The position numbers and the translations under genes were made by a program. Positions 36,609 through 45,090 of a stretch of DNA of 64,000 nucleotides are shown in pieces. Numbering within the stretch: the stretch's first letter is position 1; each line of letters starts with the position of its first letter. Source of the DNA: Chryseobacterium camelliae (lineage in GTDB: Bacteria > Bacteroidota > Bacteroidia > Flavobacteriales > Weeksellaceae); assembly GCF_030818575.1 (NCBI RefSeq), contig NZ_JAUTAL010000001.1, positions 3,100,001 to 3,164,000 of the forward strand, read 5' to 3'. The notes beneath the pieces were generated by a model. It was not told where the DNA came from, ran no database searches, and saw nothing but the letters and a program-made list of their open reading frames with translations.

Positions 36609-37117
36609 CAGCTGTTTATTAAACCTCTAAAAAATTGAATTCCGCCAAATATTACGGCACCGTAAGCTATAATCCCGCCGTGTCCGCTGCTGAGGCTGAT
36701 TAATGTAACCAGAAGGCCTCCGGCAAACCATAAGCCTCCGTACAATACGTCTTTTTTAGCCTGTTTTTTGTTTATCTCTTCCAACTGGACAATTCTCTCT
36801 CTCCTCATTTGCTGTACATAAGCCTTGTCCTCATCACTTTTTTCCAGAACCTGAATCTGGGTATGATAATATTCTTCATAACTACTGAAGCCTTTACGAT
36901 TGAAAAAATCAGATTCCAGTTCAGATAAAGGGACACCTTTATGGATCGCAAATGCTGTCATCAGATGTTGCATCTGCTCATTGATGGGAACATTCCTTCT
37001 TTTTAATTCAGAAAAGCACAGCAACACTGTTTCGTCATCATAGTTTTTCCAGTCAGACAGGACTTCAGCTAATCCTGAATTTTTAGTTTGTGAAATTTCA
37101 AGTAGAGTTTTATTCAT
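36608..37117 (-). CDS. Unknown protein with C-terminal membrane helices
   Basis: A 169-residue protein: a helical, charged cytoplasmic part of about 120 residues (with EYYHTQIQVLEKSDEDKAY) and two close membrane helices at about 125-142 and 147-163 (LYGGLWFAGGLLVTLISL). No recognised domain. The N-terminal part resembles a bacterial proteolysis-tag or DUF region but I cannot name it. It directly precedes waaA with a stop-start overlap. Confidence 0.75.
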   Translation of the reverse strand: MNKTLLEISQTKNSGLAEVLSDWKNYDDETVLLCFSELKRRNVPINEQMQHLMTAFAIHKGVPLSELESDFFNRKGFSSYEEYYHTQIQVLEKSDEDKAYVQQMRRERIVQLEEINKKQAKKDVLYGGLWFAGGLLVTLISLSSGHGGIIAYGAVIFGGIQFFRGLINS

Positions 37118-37144
37118 TAGTTTTTATTTTAGAAACGGTTTATG

Positions 37145-37609
37145 TCACTTAAATACTCCTACAAAAATGAAGAGAACGATTACGCTTGCAATAATCATAA
37201 ATACAGAAGCCATCAGAGGAAATCTTGGTTTAGCATCAGTATCTGCCGTATATCTGATCGTATAATCCTGGATATTAAGAAATATCAGAAAAATCAGCAT
37301 CAGCAGCCATCTCATAAAAAACATCATGATAAATAGCTGTGCATCCCTATTCTTATCAGTAATCACTACGGAATTACTGCCTGCTCCGGCATAGTGCAGA
37401 ATGATGGCAAAAGCAATATAACAAACAATCGCTAATACGGGCAGTAAAAAAGAAAATTTCTTATTTCCGAAATGATCTGCTTTACCCTCGAAATCGAAAT
37501 GAGTAGGAATTGTGTCCGGCAAAACTGAATAATTCTTTATTGTAATCCACCACAGAAGTGCTGCAAGCCCCAGATTAACAATATCGAAAATTAAGAATAA
37601 GGAATCCAT
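37145..37609 (-). CDS. DUF1648 membrane protein
   Basis: A 154-residue inner-membrane protein with four hydrophobic segments. The DUF1648 signature is at residues 27-50: PDTIPTHFDFEGKADHFGNK. Members are accessory membrane proteins, sometimes next to regulators (SdpI-like); function unknown here. It lies 28 bases upstream of the two-helix protein and 11 bases downstream of the NlpC/P60 gene, one leftward unit. Confidence 0.85.
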   Translation of the reverse strand: MDSLFLIFDIVNLGLAALLWWITIKNYSVLPDTIPTHFDFEGKADHFGNKKFSFLLPVLAIVCYIAFAIILHYAGAGSNSVVITDKNRDAQLFIMMFFMRWLLMLIFLIFLNIQDYTIRYTADTDAKPRFPLMASVFMIIASVIVLFIFVGVFK

Positions 37610-37620
37610 ATCAGGCTCTT

Positions 37621-38337
37621 TTATAAAACATTTTTAATGACCCTCAGCTTATGTGTATGTTTGTTTAATTCTTTATTGAAGATGCCTGTAGAATCCAGCG
37701 TATCGATCCTTACTTTGCCGGATGCATGGATGATTTTCTGGTTTTCCAGCATGATTCCTACATGGATAATTTTCCCTTCGGCATTTTCAAAAAAGGCAAG
37801 GTCTCCGGGCCGGCTTTCTTCAACAAAGGTGAGTGATTCTCCTACTTCAACCTGCTGGGAAGTGTCTCTGGGCAATTTAACCTCATGGATTTTATAGACC
37901 AGCTGGGTAAAACCGGAACAATCGACAGCAAAAAAGCTTTTTCCGCCCCACAGGTAAGGCACATTCAGGAATTCTCTTGCCGTTAAGGCAATACTTTCAC
38001 GTAAATCATGGCTTCTCCTGGAAGCTACTGCGGGAAATTCCACCTCTGATCCCATGGACAGGAGGGTTTTACCATCCTTCATCATTACGGAAGCAAAATC
38101 TTCTGTAATAAGCGTTACCTTTCGCCTGGCGAGTTCTTCCTCCTGCACCGGACGGATCTGTTTGGTATCCATCCATCCTTCATATCCATCGTAATGCATC
38201 CTGATCCGGGTCCAGTTTTTATTTACCTCAAGAATATCCGCGCTTTCCCCAAACAAAATCTCTGTAACGATTTCTGCCTTATCCGAGTTTTCCGCACGCA
38301 CCGGTGCTACCGTAACCATACAAATTCCTTTATCCAT
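37621..38337 (-). CDS. C40 family cysteine peptidase (NlpC/P60)
   Basis: Cell-wall endopeptidase of about 238 residues. The N-terminal half is an SH3-like binding domain (about 1-75). The C-terminal NlpC/P60 domain has catalytic Cys in VDCSGFTQLVY (near 149-158), His in IIHVGIML (near 197-203) and a polar residue in IHASG. No signal peptide is visible, so it may act in the cytoplasm or be exported otherwise; this is unusual for a cell-wall enzyme but common in flavobacterial versions. Confidence 0.9.
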   Translation of the reverse strand: MDKGICMVTVAPVRAENSDKAEIVTEILFGESADILEVNKNWTRIRMHYDGYEGWMDTKQIRPVQEEELARRKVTLITEDFASVMMKDGKTLLSMGSEVEFPAVASRRSHDLRESIALTAREFLNVPYLWGGKSFFAVDCSGFTQLVYKIHEVKLPRDTSQQVEVGESLTFVEESRPGDLAFFENAEGKIIHVGIMLENQKIIHASGKVRIDTLDSTGIFNKELNKHTHKLRVIKNVL

Positions 38338-38424
38338 CTTTGATATTTAGAGATTAAAACATTTGGAGAAAAAAAAACTGTATTTTTCTTAACTTCCAAA
38401 TCTCAGTATCCTTTAATCTTTAGT

Positions 38425-39072
38425 TTATTTCCTTCTCAGAAAATTGACCCCGTCCCGCAAAGGTAAAATAAGATTTTCAAAATCCTCGTCTTTTGCAACC
38501 AAATCATTAAGCTCCTTGATTACCCGGGTTGCTTTTTGTTTCGGCTGATCTTCTAGCACTTTCCCGTACCAGAGTACATTATCAAACATGACCACAGAAC
38601 CGGATTTCAGCCTGGGCTTAATCAGCCTGAAATACTCTGCATAGTTTTCTTTGTCGGCATCAATAAATACAAGATCAAACACCTCTTCCGTTTCTTTCAG
38701 GAATCCTTTGGCATCCTGAAGCCTGAAATCAATCCGGTCTGCATATTCGCTTTCTGAAAAATATTTACGCGGAAGATAAGCCAGGTCTTCATTGATATCC
38801 AAAGTGGTGATTTTTCCGTTCTTGGCAAGACCGGCAGCCAGACATAGTGTGGCATATCCTGTAAAAGTCCCTATTTCCAATACATTCACAGGATTGAGCA
38901 TTTGGGAAATAATTGTCAGGAGCCTTCCCTGCTGATAGCCGGAAATCATATGCGGCTGGGTGGTTTTGTGATAGGTTTCGCGTCGTAACCTCCTCAGGAT
39001 TTCCGGTTCCGAAGAAGCATGGGTTTCGAGGTACCGGTCCATTTCCGGGTTTTTCTCTTCAAAAAAGCTCAT
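38425..39072 (-). CDS. Class I SAM-dependent O-methyltransferase
   Basis: A 215-residue methyltransferase of the caffeoyl-CoA O-methyltransferase-like family. Motif I is VLEIGTFTGYATLCLA (about 61-76), with DINED near 93; metal-binding Asp in DLVFIDADKENY near 131-142 and SVMFDNVLWYGKV near 162 match the family. Substrate unknown. Promoter box TACATTTG precedes it. Confidence 0.91.
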   Translation of the reverse strand: MSFFEEKNPEMDRYLETHASSEPEILRRLRRETYHKTTQPHMISGYQQGRLLTIISQMLNPVNVLEIGTFTGYATLCLAAGLAKNGKITTLDINEDLAYLPRKYFSESEYADRIDFRLQDAKGFLKETEEVFDLVFIDADKENYAEYFRLIKPRLKSGSVVMFDNVLWYGKVLEDQPKQKATRVIKELNDLVAKDEDFENLILPLRDGVNFLRRK

Positions 39073-39094
39073 TTTAATTTATTCTTTGAACAGT

Positions 39095-39102
39095 CAAATG
39101 TA
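39095..39102 (-). promoter_or_regulatory. Promoter -7 box of the O-methyltransferase gene
   Basis: Leftward TACATTTG, full consensus, 22 bases before the ATG. Confidence 0.5.
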
Positions 39103-39234
39103 CTTAAAAAAAGCAGGAAGGAGCATAACCTCAACGGTAATACGGTTAAAAAGCAGCAATTTTTTCATAAAACCGGGAAAACCCGGAGGCAAAATACCGT
39201 AAAAACCCGGATGGTTTTGTATTATTCCATGATA

Positions 39235-39242
39235 TACCTTTG
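39235..39242 (+). promoter_or_regulatory. Possible promoter of an intergenic transcript
   Basis: TACCTTTG matches TAnnTTTG and has TTTG 15 bases upstream (short spacing). No gene in the usual size range follows. Confidence 0.3.
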
Positions 39243-39266
39243 CAAAAGAACAACGGGTAAAAAACA

Positions 39267-39350
39267 ATGAGGAACTTAATGCAGGGGAAAAAAACAAAAT
39301 TAACTAAGAATCAAAACAAGCATTGCCTTCGGGCAATGCTGTTTCTGTAA
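39267..39350 (+). other. Candidate 27-codon peptide or small RNA with UUCG hairpin
   Basis: About 410 bases separate the O-methyltransferase and OmpA genes. Within it, after the -7 box at 39235, an ATG opens MRNLMQGKKTKLTKNQNK and ends at a stop at 39348. A very stable hairpin AGCATTGCC-TTCG-GGCAATGCT spans 39319-39340, inside the reading frame. There is no T run after it rightward. It could be a short peptide, a small RNA or an old terminator. Nothing else supported lies in this gap. Confidence 0.25.
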
Positions 39351-39427
39351 GAAAAAAAACCGACCGAAATATCTTATTCATTTTTGCAGCAAATCATTTT
39401 TATTACAAAGAACGATTTGATCAAAAA

Positions 39428-39457
39428 ATAAATCCCGAAGCAATTCGGGATTTATTT
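39428..39457 (-). terminator. Terminator of the OmpA-like gene
   Basis: Leftward AATCCCGAA, loop TTGC, TTCGGGATT followed by TATTTTTTG. Confidence 0.85.
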
Positions 39458-39481
39458 ATATCGTTAGGATAAACTCTCTAT

Positions 39482-40315
39482 TTATTTCTTAGGCGTAATA
39501 TCCATCAGCTTCATGAACTCATCCAGCTTAGGCATGATGATGATCTCTGTCCTTCTGTTTTCCGCTCTTCCTGTAACGCTCATGTTCGTCGCTTTAGGAT
39601 TGTATTCTGAACGTCCGCCGGCAGTAATTCTTGAAGGATCAACCCCGAACTGGCCCTGTAAAATCTTAGCTACTGATGTTGCTCTTAAAGCAGAAAGGTC
39701 CCAGTTGTCTTTAGGCAGGTTGGCTGAACTTAAAGGAGCATTATCCGTGTTCCCTTCAATCAGTACAGAATATTTATCGTAGTCATTGATTACTTTCGCT
39801 ACTTTCCCTAAAACTTCCATAGCCGCAGGCATTACATTATAATCTCCGGTTTTATACAGCATTTTATCTGAAAGGGAAATCATTACCACACCTTTCAGCA
39901 CTTTCACCTGTACATCCTGATCTGAAATATTATCCAGGGATCTTTTCAGCTTGTTTGATAAAGCAAGGTTCAGACTGTCGTTTTTAGCATTGGTGGAGAT
40001 CAGCTGTTTGATGTATGAATTGGAAGCATTGATCTCTCCCACCAGTTTGTCAATATTGGCTGAACTTTTACCGGTATTGGAAAGACAGGCATCCAGAGAG
40101 GATTTCAAAGCATCATGCTGGCTTTTCAGCAAATTATTTTCCCCGGTTAAAGCGGAGTTCTGTGCTTTAAGGTCCTGGATTTCCCGTTGTCTTTCACCTA
40201 CATTTTCAATACACTGCTTGTAATTGCTGCTCAAAGCATCATATTGCTTTTTACTGATACAAGATGTCATTCCCAACACCATTGCAGAAGCTGCTAAAAT
40301 TTTAAAAATCTTCAT
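39482..40315 (-). CDS. OmpA family lipoprotein
   Basis: A 277-residue outer-membrane-associated lipoprotein (signal ends GMTSC, Cys19). Residues about 20-110 form a coiled coil; the C-terminal OmpA domain (about 150-265) binds peptidoglycan: LIEGNTDNAPLS, NWDLSALRATSVAKIL and GRAENRRTEIII are its motifs. It resembles MotB-like or flavobacterial OmpA lipoproteins that anchor the outer membrane. The frame is open to 40339 but starts there with TTG within a promoter box, so the ATG at 40315 is preferred. Confidence 0.92.
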   Translation of the reverse strand: MKIFKILAASAMVLGMTSCISKKQYDALSSNYKQCIENVGERQREIQDLKAQNSALTGENNLLKSQHDALKSSLDACLSNTGKSSANIDKLVGEINASNSYIKQLISTNAKNDSLNLALSNKLKRSLDNISDQDVQVKVLKGVVMISLSDKMLYKTGDYNVMPAAMEVLGKVAKVINDYDKYSVLIEGNTDNAPLSSANLPKDNWDLSALRATSVAKILQGQFGVDPSRITAGGRSEYNPKATNMSVTGRAENRRTEIIIMPKLDEFMKLMDITPKK

Positions 40316-40336
40316 AAATAATCTTTTTAGACGAAC

Positions 40337-40344
40337 CAAAGTTA
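40337..40344 (-). promoter_or_regulatory. Promoter -7 box of the OmpA-like gene
   Basis: Leftward TAACTTTG, 21 bases before the ATG at 40315. It excludes the longer TTG start. Confidence 0.5.
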
Positions 40345-40370
40345 TGGAAATTCATTTTAATTATAAGAAT

Positions 40371-40378
40371 TATCTTTG
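40371..40378 (+). promoter_or_regulatory. Promoter -7 box of tilS-dsbD
   Basis: TATCTTTG, full consensus. The in-frame TTG at 40376 falls inside it, so the ATG at 40400 is the start of tilS. Confidence 0.55.
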
Positions 40379-40399
40379 CAGAAAGAAACAGGCAGTTTC

Positions 40400-41731
40400 A
40401 TGTTGGAAAAGTGGAATTTTGTACAGCAGTTAGAAAACCTGGTCGCTTCCCCATCAGAGCATACCTATCTTCTGGCGGTAAGCGGCGGGGCAGATTCTAT
40501 GGTCCTTGCCCATCTGTTTAAGCTCACGGGCCAAAGGTTTGCGATTGCCCATATTAACTATGGGCTCCGCGGGGAAGATTCGGAGCTGGACCAGAAGGTC
40601 GTACAGGATTTCTGTGACCGGTTTAATATTCACCTGCACCTTTATACCGTTACGGAAAAAGACCGGAAGCCTGAGCACTCCATCCAGCTCTGGGCAAGGG
40701 AAATCCGGTACCGCTTTTTCCGGGAAGTACAGGATCAGCACCAACTTGAATTCCTGGTTACCGCCCATCACTTGAATGACCAGCTGGAAACATTCATCAT
40801 CAATCTTTCCAAAGCAGCCGGAATCAGGGGACTCAGCGGCATCCCTGCTTCTGCGAATGGAATCATAAGGCCGCTCCTTTCTTTTTCAAAAGAAGAGATT
40901 TACCGTTTTGCCCAGATCAACGGGATCGAATACCGGGAGGATAAATCCAATGCTAAAAACGATTATCTGAGAAACAGCATCAGAAATGAAATTGTTCCGA
41001 AGCTGATGACAACACATGATGATTTCCTGGGAAATTTCAGGAAAAGCATTTTTTATCTGAACCAGGCTAAGGATTTTGTGGATGAACAGATCTCTGCGAT
41101 AGAAAAACAGATCTCTTTTTTTAACAAAGGCTGTAAAATCTTATCCAAGAAACAGCTCAGCCGGCAAAGTGATTTCGTAAAATTTGAAATCCTGAAAAAA
41201 TACGGTTTTACAGCTGAAGAAGAAATACCCAAAATTTTCACTGCTGAAAACGGAAGCGTTTTCTTTTCAAAGGACTATCAGCTTACCGTATACAGGGATG
41301 AACTTACTTTTATTCCTGAAGATGAAAAGCATAATAAGAGCGATGATAGGGTTATCCTGGTTGAAAATTTTGACTTTTCTGAAAACCGGATGGTGATTAA
41401 TCTCGAAGATAATATAAAAAGTACGGAAGAAATGGATGTTGCTTTTGAATGGTACTTTGACGCAGAAAAACTAAAGCTCCCCCTGAAACTGAGAAGGCAG
41501 ATGGATGGTGACGAATTTTTCCCGTCTGGGTTTTCCGGCAAAAAGAAAGTTTCCAAGTTTTTTAGGGACGAAAAATTATCTATTTTAGCGAGGCAAAAAA
41601 TATGGATCCTGGCCGATGGTGACAATACCGTACTCGGAATCGTTCCTTTAAGGCAGGACAGGCGATATGAAGGTGATGAGAAGACCAATAAGATTCTCAA
41701 AATTTTTAACAAAAGACAAAATGAAATTTAA
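40400..41731 (+). CDS. tilS: tRNA(Ile)-lysidine synthetase
   Basis: Changes C34 of the tRNA-Ile CAU anticodon to lysidine, using ATP and lysine, so that AUA is read as Ile. 443 residues: PP-loop SGGADS at 28-33, GLRGEDSELD near 56, TAHHLNDQLETF near 123, then a C-terminal TilS domain (RRQMDGDEFFPSGFSGKKKVSKFFRDEKLS). Start chosen at the ATG after the -7 box. The stop lies inside the dsbD start region, an 11-base overlap. Confidence 0.95.
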   Translation: MLEKWNFVQQLENLVASPSEHTYLLAVSGGADSMVLAHLFKLTGQRFAIAHINYGLRGEDSELDQKVVQDFCDRFNIHLHLYTVTEKDRKPEHSIQLWAREIRYRFFREVQDQHQLEFLVTAHHLNDQLETFIINLSKAAGIRGLSGIPASANGIIRPLLSFSKEEIYRFAQINGIEYREDKSNAKNDYLRNSIRNEIVPKLMTTHDDFLGNFRKSIFYLNQAKDFVDEQISAIEKQISFFNKGCKILSKKQLSRQSDFVKFEILKKYGFTAEEEIPKIFTAENGSVFFSKDYQLTVYRDELTFIPEDEKHNKSDDRVILVENFDFSENRMVINLEDNIKSTEEMDVAFEWYFDAEKLKLPLKLRRQMDGDEFFPSGFSGKKKVSKFFRDEKLSILARQKIWILADGDNTVLGIVPLRQDRRYEGDEKTNKILKIFNKRQNEI

Positions 41732-43790
41732 AAACTGGTTTTTATTATTCCTCTTATTCTTAGCTACGGGGATTAATGCACAGATAAAAAATCCTGTAAA
41801 ATTCAAACTGACAGTCAACGATTTAGGCAATAACCAATACGAAGCAGTCCTGAATGCCACAATTGAAAACGGCTGGCATATTTACTCCAAAGACCTTCCT
41901 GAAGACACAGGAATCCCTACTGAATATAAGGTTTCCGGAAAAAATATCGAACTGGTAGGAAAGTTTACGGAAACCGGGAAAAAGCATGAAGAGTTTTCTG
42001 AAGCCTTTGGTGGTACGATTGTCTATTACTCCAATTCCGCAGGGTTTAAGCAGAAGTTCAAACTTAAAGATGCTGCCAAGCCCGGAGAAGTTGTGGCTGA
42101 AATCATGTATCAGACCTGTGACGACCGGGTGTGTCTTGCACCGAACACCCTGGAGTTCAACCAGAAAGTAACGCCTAAAGGAGCGGTTGAGGAACCTGCC
42201 GTTACAGCGGCAACCCCGGAAACAAAAGATTCCGCAGCAACAACAGAAACCGTTACGGAAAATCCCTCAAAGACAACCATTACCGTTACAGAAAGTTCAG
42301 CACTCGATCCAAAACAGCTAAAAATACAGTCTATTGACATCAAGAATCCATTAACAGACTGTGGTACAGGATCTTCAAAAATTAATGAAAATTACTGGAC
42401 TTATCTCCTGCTGGGTTTCATCGGAGGGCTGATCGCCTTGCTTACGCCATGCGTTTTCCCGATGATTCCTCTTACAGTATCCTTTTTCACCAAGGGTAAT
42501 AAAAATAAGGCTAAAGGAAAGCGTGACGCACTGATCTATGGATTCTTTATCCTGCTGATCTTTGTATTGCTCAGCGTACCTTTCCACCTGATTGACGGTA
42601 TCGCAGGAAATGTATTCAATGAAATATCCACCAATGTATGGCTGAATATTGTATTTTTCATCATCTTCATTTTCTTTGCGGGTAGCTTCTTCGGATATTA
42701 TGACATTACCCTTCCAAGCTCTATTGCCAATAAATCTTCCAAAGCAGAGGAAGCCGGCGGGATCATCGGGATCTTCTTTATGGCTTTAACGCTTGTGATT
42801 GTTTCATTCTCTTGTACCGGGCCTATCCTTGGAAGCTTGTTAGGAAGTGCAATTACCGGTTCAGCGAATGTACCTATGCTGCTTACTTTCGCACTTGCAG
42901 GTTTCGGATTGGCGTGGGCTGTGATTTTCGGACTTCTCGCTTTATTTCCTCAGGCTTTGCAGAGCCTTCCGAAATCCGGTGGCTGGATGAATACGGTAAA
43001 GGTGGTTTTAGGTTTTGTAGAATTGGCCCTTGCCCTGAAATTCCTTTCCAAAGCGGATCTTGTTTCAAAAACATTCTTCATTAAGAGGGAACTTTTCATC
43101 GCCATCTGGATTGTGGTCGCCATAGGACTGGTAATTTACCTTTTCGGGCTGATCCGATTCCCGCATGATGATAAGAAACCTAAGATTTCCCTGACAAGAA
43201 AAATAATAGGGCTGCTCGGGATCGGTTTTGTGATCTACCTGATCCAGGGGATTATTCCGGCCGAACGTCCTAAACTACAGTTGCTGAGCGGAATCTTACC
43301 TCCGCTGAATGTAAGCTATTTCCATGATGAAAAGGATGGTATCCTGGGCATGCATCCGGAACACGATTTCTTTACCGCAATTGAAATTGCCAAAAAAGAA
43401 GGTAAACCTATTCTGATCGACTTCACAGGATATGGCTGCGAAAATTGCAGGAAGATGGAGGAATTCGTCTGGAGCGAATCGGATATCCTTCCGATTCTTC
43501 AGAATGATGTAGTCCTTGCTTCACTTTATGTAGATGATAAAGAAGAACTTCCGGAAAACCAGAAGACCAAAATTGACCTTGGCGACGGACAAATGAAAAA
43601 AGTACAGACCATCGGGGACCGCTGGAGCCTGTTCCAGACAGCTAACTTTAATAACAATTCGCAGCCGCATTATGTACTGCTGACTCCGGATGGAAAAGTG
43701 ATCAATACCCCGGTTTCAGGATATATGGAGAAGGAGAAGTTTAAAAAATTCCTGGAGTGTGGTGTGAGCTATTACAAAAAAAACAAATAA
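41721..43790 (+). CDS. dsbD: Thiol:disulfide interchange protein DsbD
   Basis: Carries reducing power from cytoplasmic thioredoxin across the inner membrane. 689 residues: signal peptide, N-terminal immunoglobulin-like DsbD-alpha domain with YQTCDDRVCLAP, a Thr/Ala-rich linker, a membrane domain of eight helices with Cys in LLTPCVFPMIPL and SFSCTGP, and a C-terminal thioredoxin domain with CENC (about 573-576). All three cysteine pairs expected of the family are present. Ends at a strong hairpin. Confidence 0.95.
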   Translation: MKFKNWFLLFLLFLATGINAQIKNPVKFKLTVNDLGNNQYEAVLNATIENGWHIYSKDLPEDTGIPTEYKVSGKNIELVGKFTETGKKHEEFSEAFGGTIVYYSNSAGFKQKFKLKDAAKPGEVVAEIMYQTCDDRVCLAPNTLEFNQKVTPKGAVEEPAVTAATPETKDSAATTETVTENPSKTTITVTESSALDPKQLKIQSIDIKNPLTDCGTGSSKINENYWTYLLLGFIGGLIALLTPCVFPMIPLTVSFFTKGNKNKAKGKRDALIYGFFILLIFVLLSVPFHLIDGIAGNVFNEISTNVWLNIVFFIIFIFFAGSFFGYYDITLPSSIANKSSKAEEAGGIIGIFFMALTLVIVSFSCTGPILGSLLGSAITGSANVPMLLTFALAGFGLAWAVIFGLLALFPQALQSLPKSGGWMNTVKVVLGFVELALALKFLSKADLVSKTFFIKRELFIAIWIVVAIGLVIYLFGLIRFPHDDKKPKISLTRKIIGLLGIGFVIYLIQGIIPAERPKLQLLSGILPPLNVSYFHDEKDGILGMHPEHDFFTAIEIAKKEGKPILIDFTGYGCENCRKMEEFVWSESDILPILQNDVVLASLYVDDKEELPENQKTKIDLGDGQMKKVQTIGDRWSLFQTANFNNNSQPHYVLLTPDGKVINTPVSGYMEKEKFKKFLECGVSYYKKNK

Positions 43791-43815
43791 ATCTGTTTCA
43801 AAAGATTATAACCAG

Positions 43816-43841
43816 GCCCTGTCTCAACGACAGGGCTTTTT
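43816..43841 (+). terminator. Terminator of tilS-dsbD
   Basis: GCCCTGTC, loop TCAAC, GACAGGGC, then TTTTT. Confidence 0.9.
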
Positions 43842-43989
43842 AATGCAATTATCTCCCAGAGGACACATTAAAATTAAACACAAAACATGAATCCTTTATT
43901 TTAGGTATCAAATTTGCATTTTTTAAATAAAATAAATATGATTTATTTACCGTTCAATAAGAAAAGTTTAACATTTAAAAAATACAATT

Positions 43990-44514
43990 ATGGCTGAAAT
44001 TATTGCACAAGACAAACAGGGAGGCAAACAGAGAAAAAAACTCATCAGAGTAGATATGACGCCAATGGTGGACCTGGGCTTTCTGTTAATTACATTTTTT
44101 ATGTTCACCACCAACTTTACCAAACCGAATGTAATGGATTTAGGACTGCCTGCTAAGGATCCTGATCCATATCCTAAAAAAAATGTTGTTATTAATGACA
44201 AAAACCAGGTTACTTTTATTCTCGGCAAAGACAATAAGGTTTTTTACCATCAGAGCAACAGCAATGATCTGAATACAGGCAATCTTAAAGAAACCGATTT
44301 TAACGGGATCCATATTTCAAAGATTATTTCAGAAGCTTATGACCATGCTCCCAACAAAGATGTTTTCACCATCATCATCAAACCTACCGATGACGCCAAT
44401 TACAAAAACTTTGTAGACATGCTGGACAATATCGCCATCTCCAAGAAAGAGCAGTATGGTGTTACAGACATCAAGCCCTGGGAAAAGAAGGTTTATGAAG
44501 AGTTAACCAAATAA
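43990..44514 (+). CDS. exbD: ExbD-type biopolymer transporter (stand-alone)
   Basis: A 174-residue ExbD with the same N terminus and membrane helix as the frameshifted operonic copy (RVDMTPMVDLGFLLITFFMFTT) and the same C-terminal ending KKEQYGVTDIKPWEKKVY. It has no ExbB or TonB partner beside it, so it must share an ExbB encoded elsewhere, perhaps the one at 28213-29076. It has its own terminator and a long upstream spacer. Function as a channel subunit is inferred from the family. Confidence 0.93.
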   Translation: MAEIIAQDKQGGKQRKKLIRVDMTPMVDLGFLLITFFMFTTNFTKPNVMDLGLPAKDPDPYPKKNVVINDKNQVTFILGKDNKVFYHQSNSNDLNTGNLKETDFNGIHISKIISEAYDHAPNKDVFTIIIKPTDDANYKNFVDMLDNIAISKKEQYGVTDIKPWEKKVYEELTK

Positions 44515-44519
44515 CCACT

Positions 44520-44547
44520 AAGAGCATTTTTAAAGATGCTCTTTTTT
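44520..44547 (+). terminator. Terminator of stand-alone exbD
   Basis: AAGAGCAT, 8-base loop, ATGCTCTT, then a T run. Confidence 0.85.
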
Positions 44548-44577
44548 GTTTATTTTTGATAAAGATATTTTTAACCG

Positions 44578-45081
44578 ATGAAAAAACTTTTATCTGTATT
44601 GGCTATTACAGCCCTGATCTTTTCCTGTTCCAAAAAAGAAGCAAAACCCGGCTCAAAGGAGAAAGACAGTATACAAATCATAGATTCCATCAACAAGGCA
44701 AGAACTAAAATAAATGACAGCATCCGGTCAAAAAACCGGTTTAAGGATTTCAGCGGAAGCCATCAATTTACCCATAACCTGATCAAAAAAAAGGGATCCG
44801 TGGAATTCAGTAAGATCAGCGGGGAAGCAGACCATTATGATGTTTCAGGAGAGATCAGATCCGGTAAAAGTACCGTAACCATAAAAGGCTTTATGGCAGT
44901 TGTTTCGGACAAGCACATGAACTTCACGGGAGAAATCTCTCAGGATATCAGTGAAGATGGAAAACCTTACATCAGAAAAGGCACCAAAACATTTTTGTCC
45001 AAGGATGGCGGCAAAACTTACAGGCTTCAGGATATGGTTAATGGTTCGGGATTTGTTGATTATATCGATATTCATTTTTAA
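44578..45081 (+). CDS. Lipoprotein of unknown function
   Basis: A 167-residue lipoprotein (signal ends LIFSC, Cys17, followed by SKKEAK). The first part after the Cys is Lys/Asp/Ser-rich and likely unstructured; the rest reads as beta strands (GSVEFSKISGEADHYDVSGEI). No recognised domain. It lies nine bases before the alpha/beta hydrolase gene and is likely in one transcript with it and the patatin. Confidence 0.75.
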   Translation: MKKLLSVLAITALIFSCSKKEAKPGSKEKDSIQIIDSINKARTKINDSIRSKNRFKDFSGSHQFTHNLIKKKGSVEFSKISGEADHYDVSGEIRSGKSTVTIKGFMAVVSDKHMNFTGEISQDISEDGKPYIRKGTKTFLSKDGGKTYRLQDMVNGSGFVDYIDIHF

Positions 45082-45090
45082 AATAAAGAT

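Noticed and set aside
39094-39297. Leftward 67-codon frame in the O-methyltransferase/OmpA gap
   Set aside because: Phe/Leu-rich translation, no start context, overlaps the O-methyltransferase promoter.
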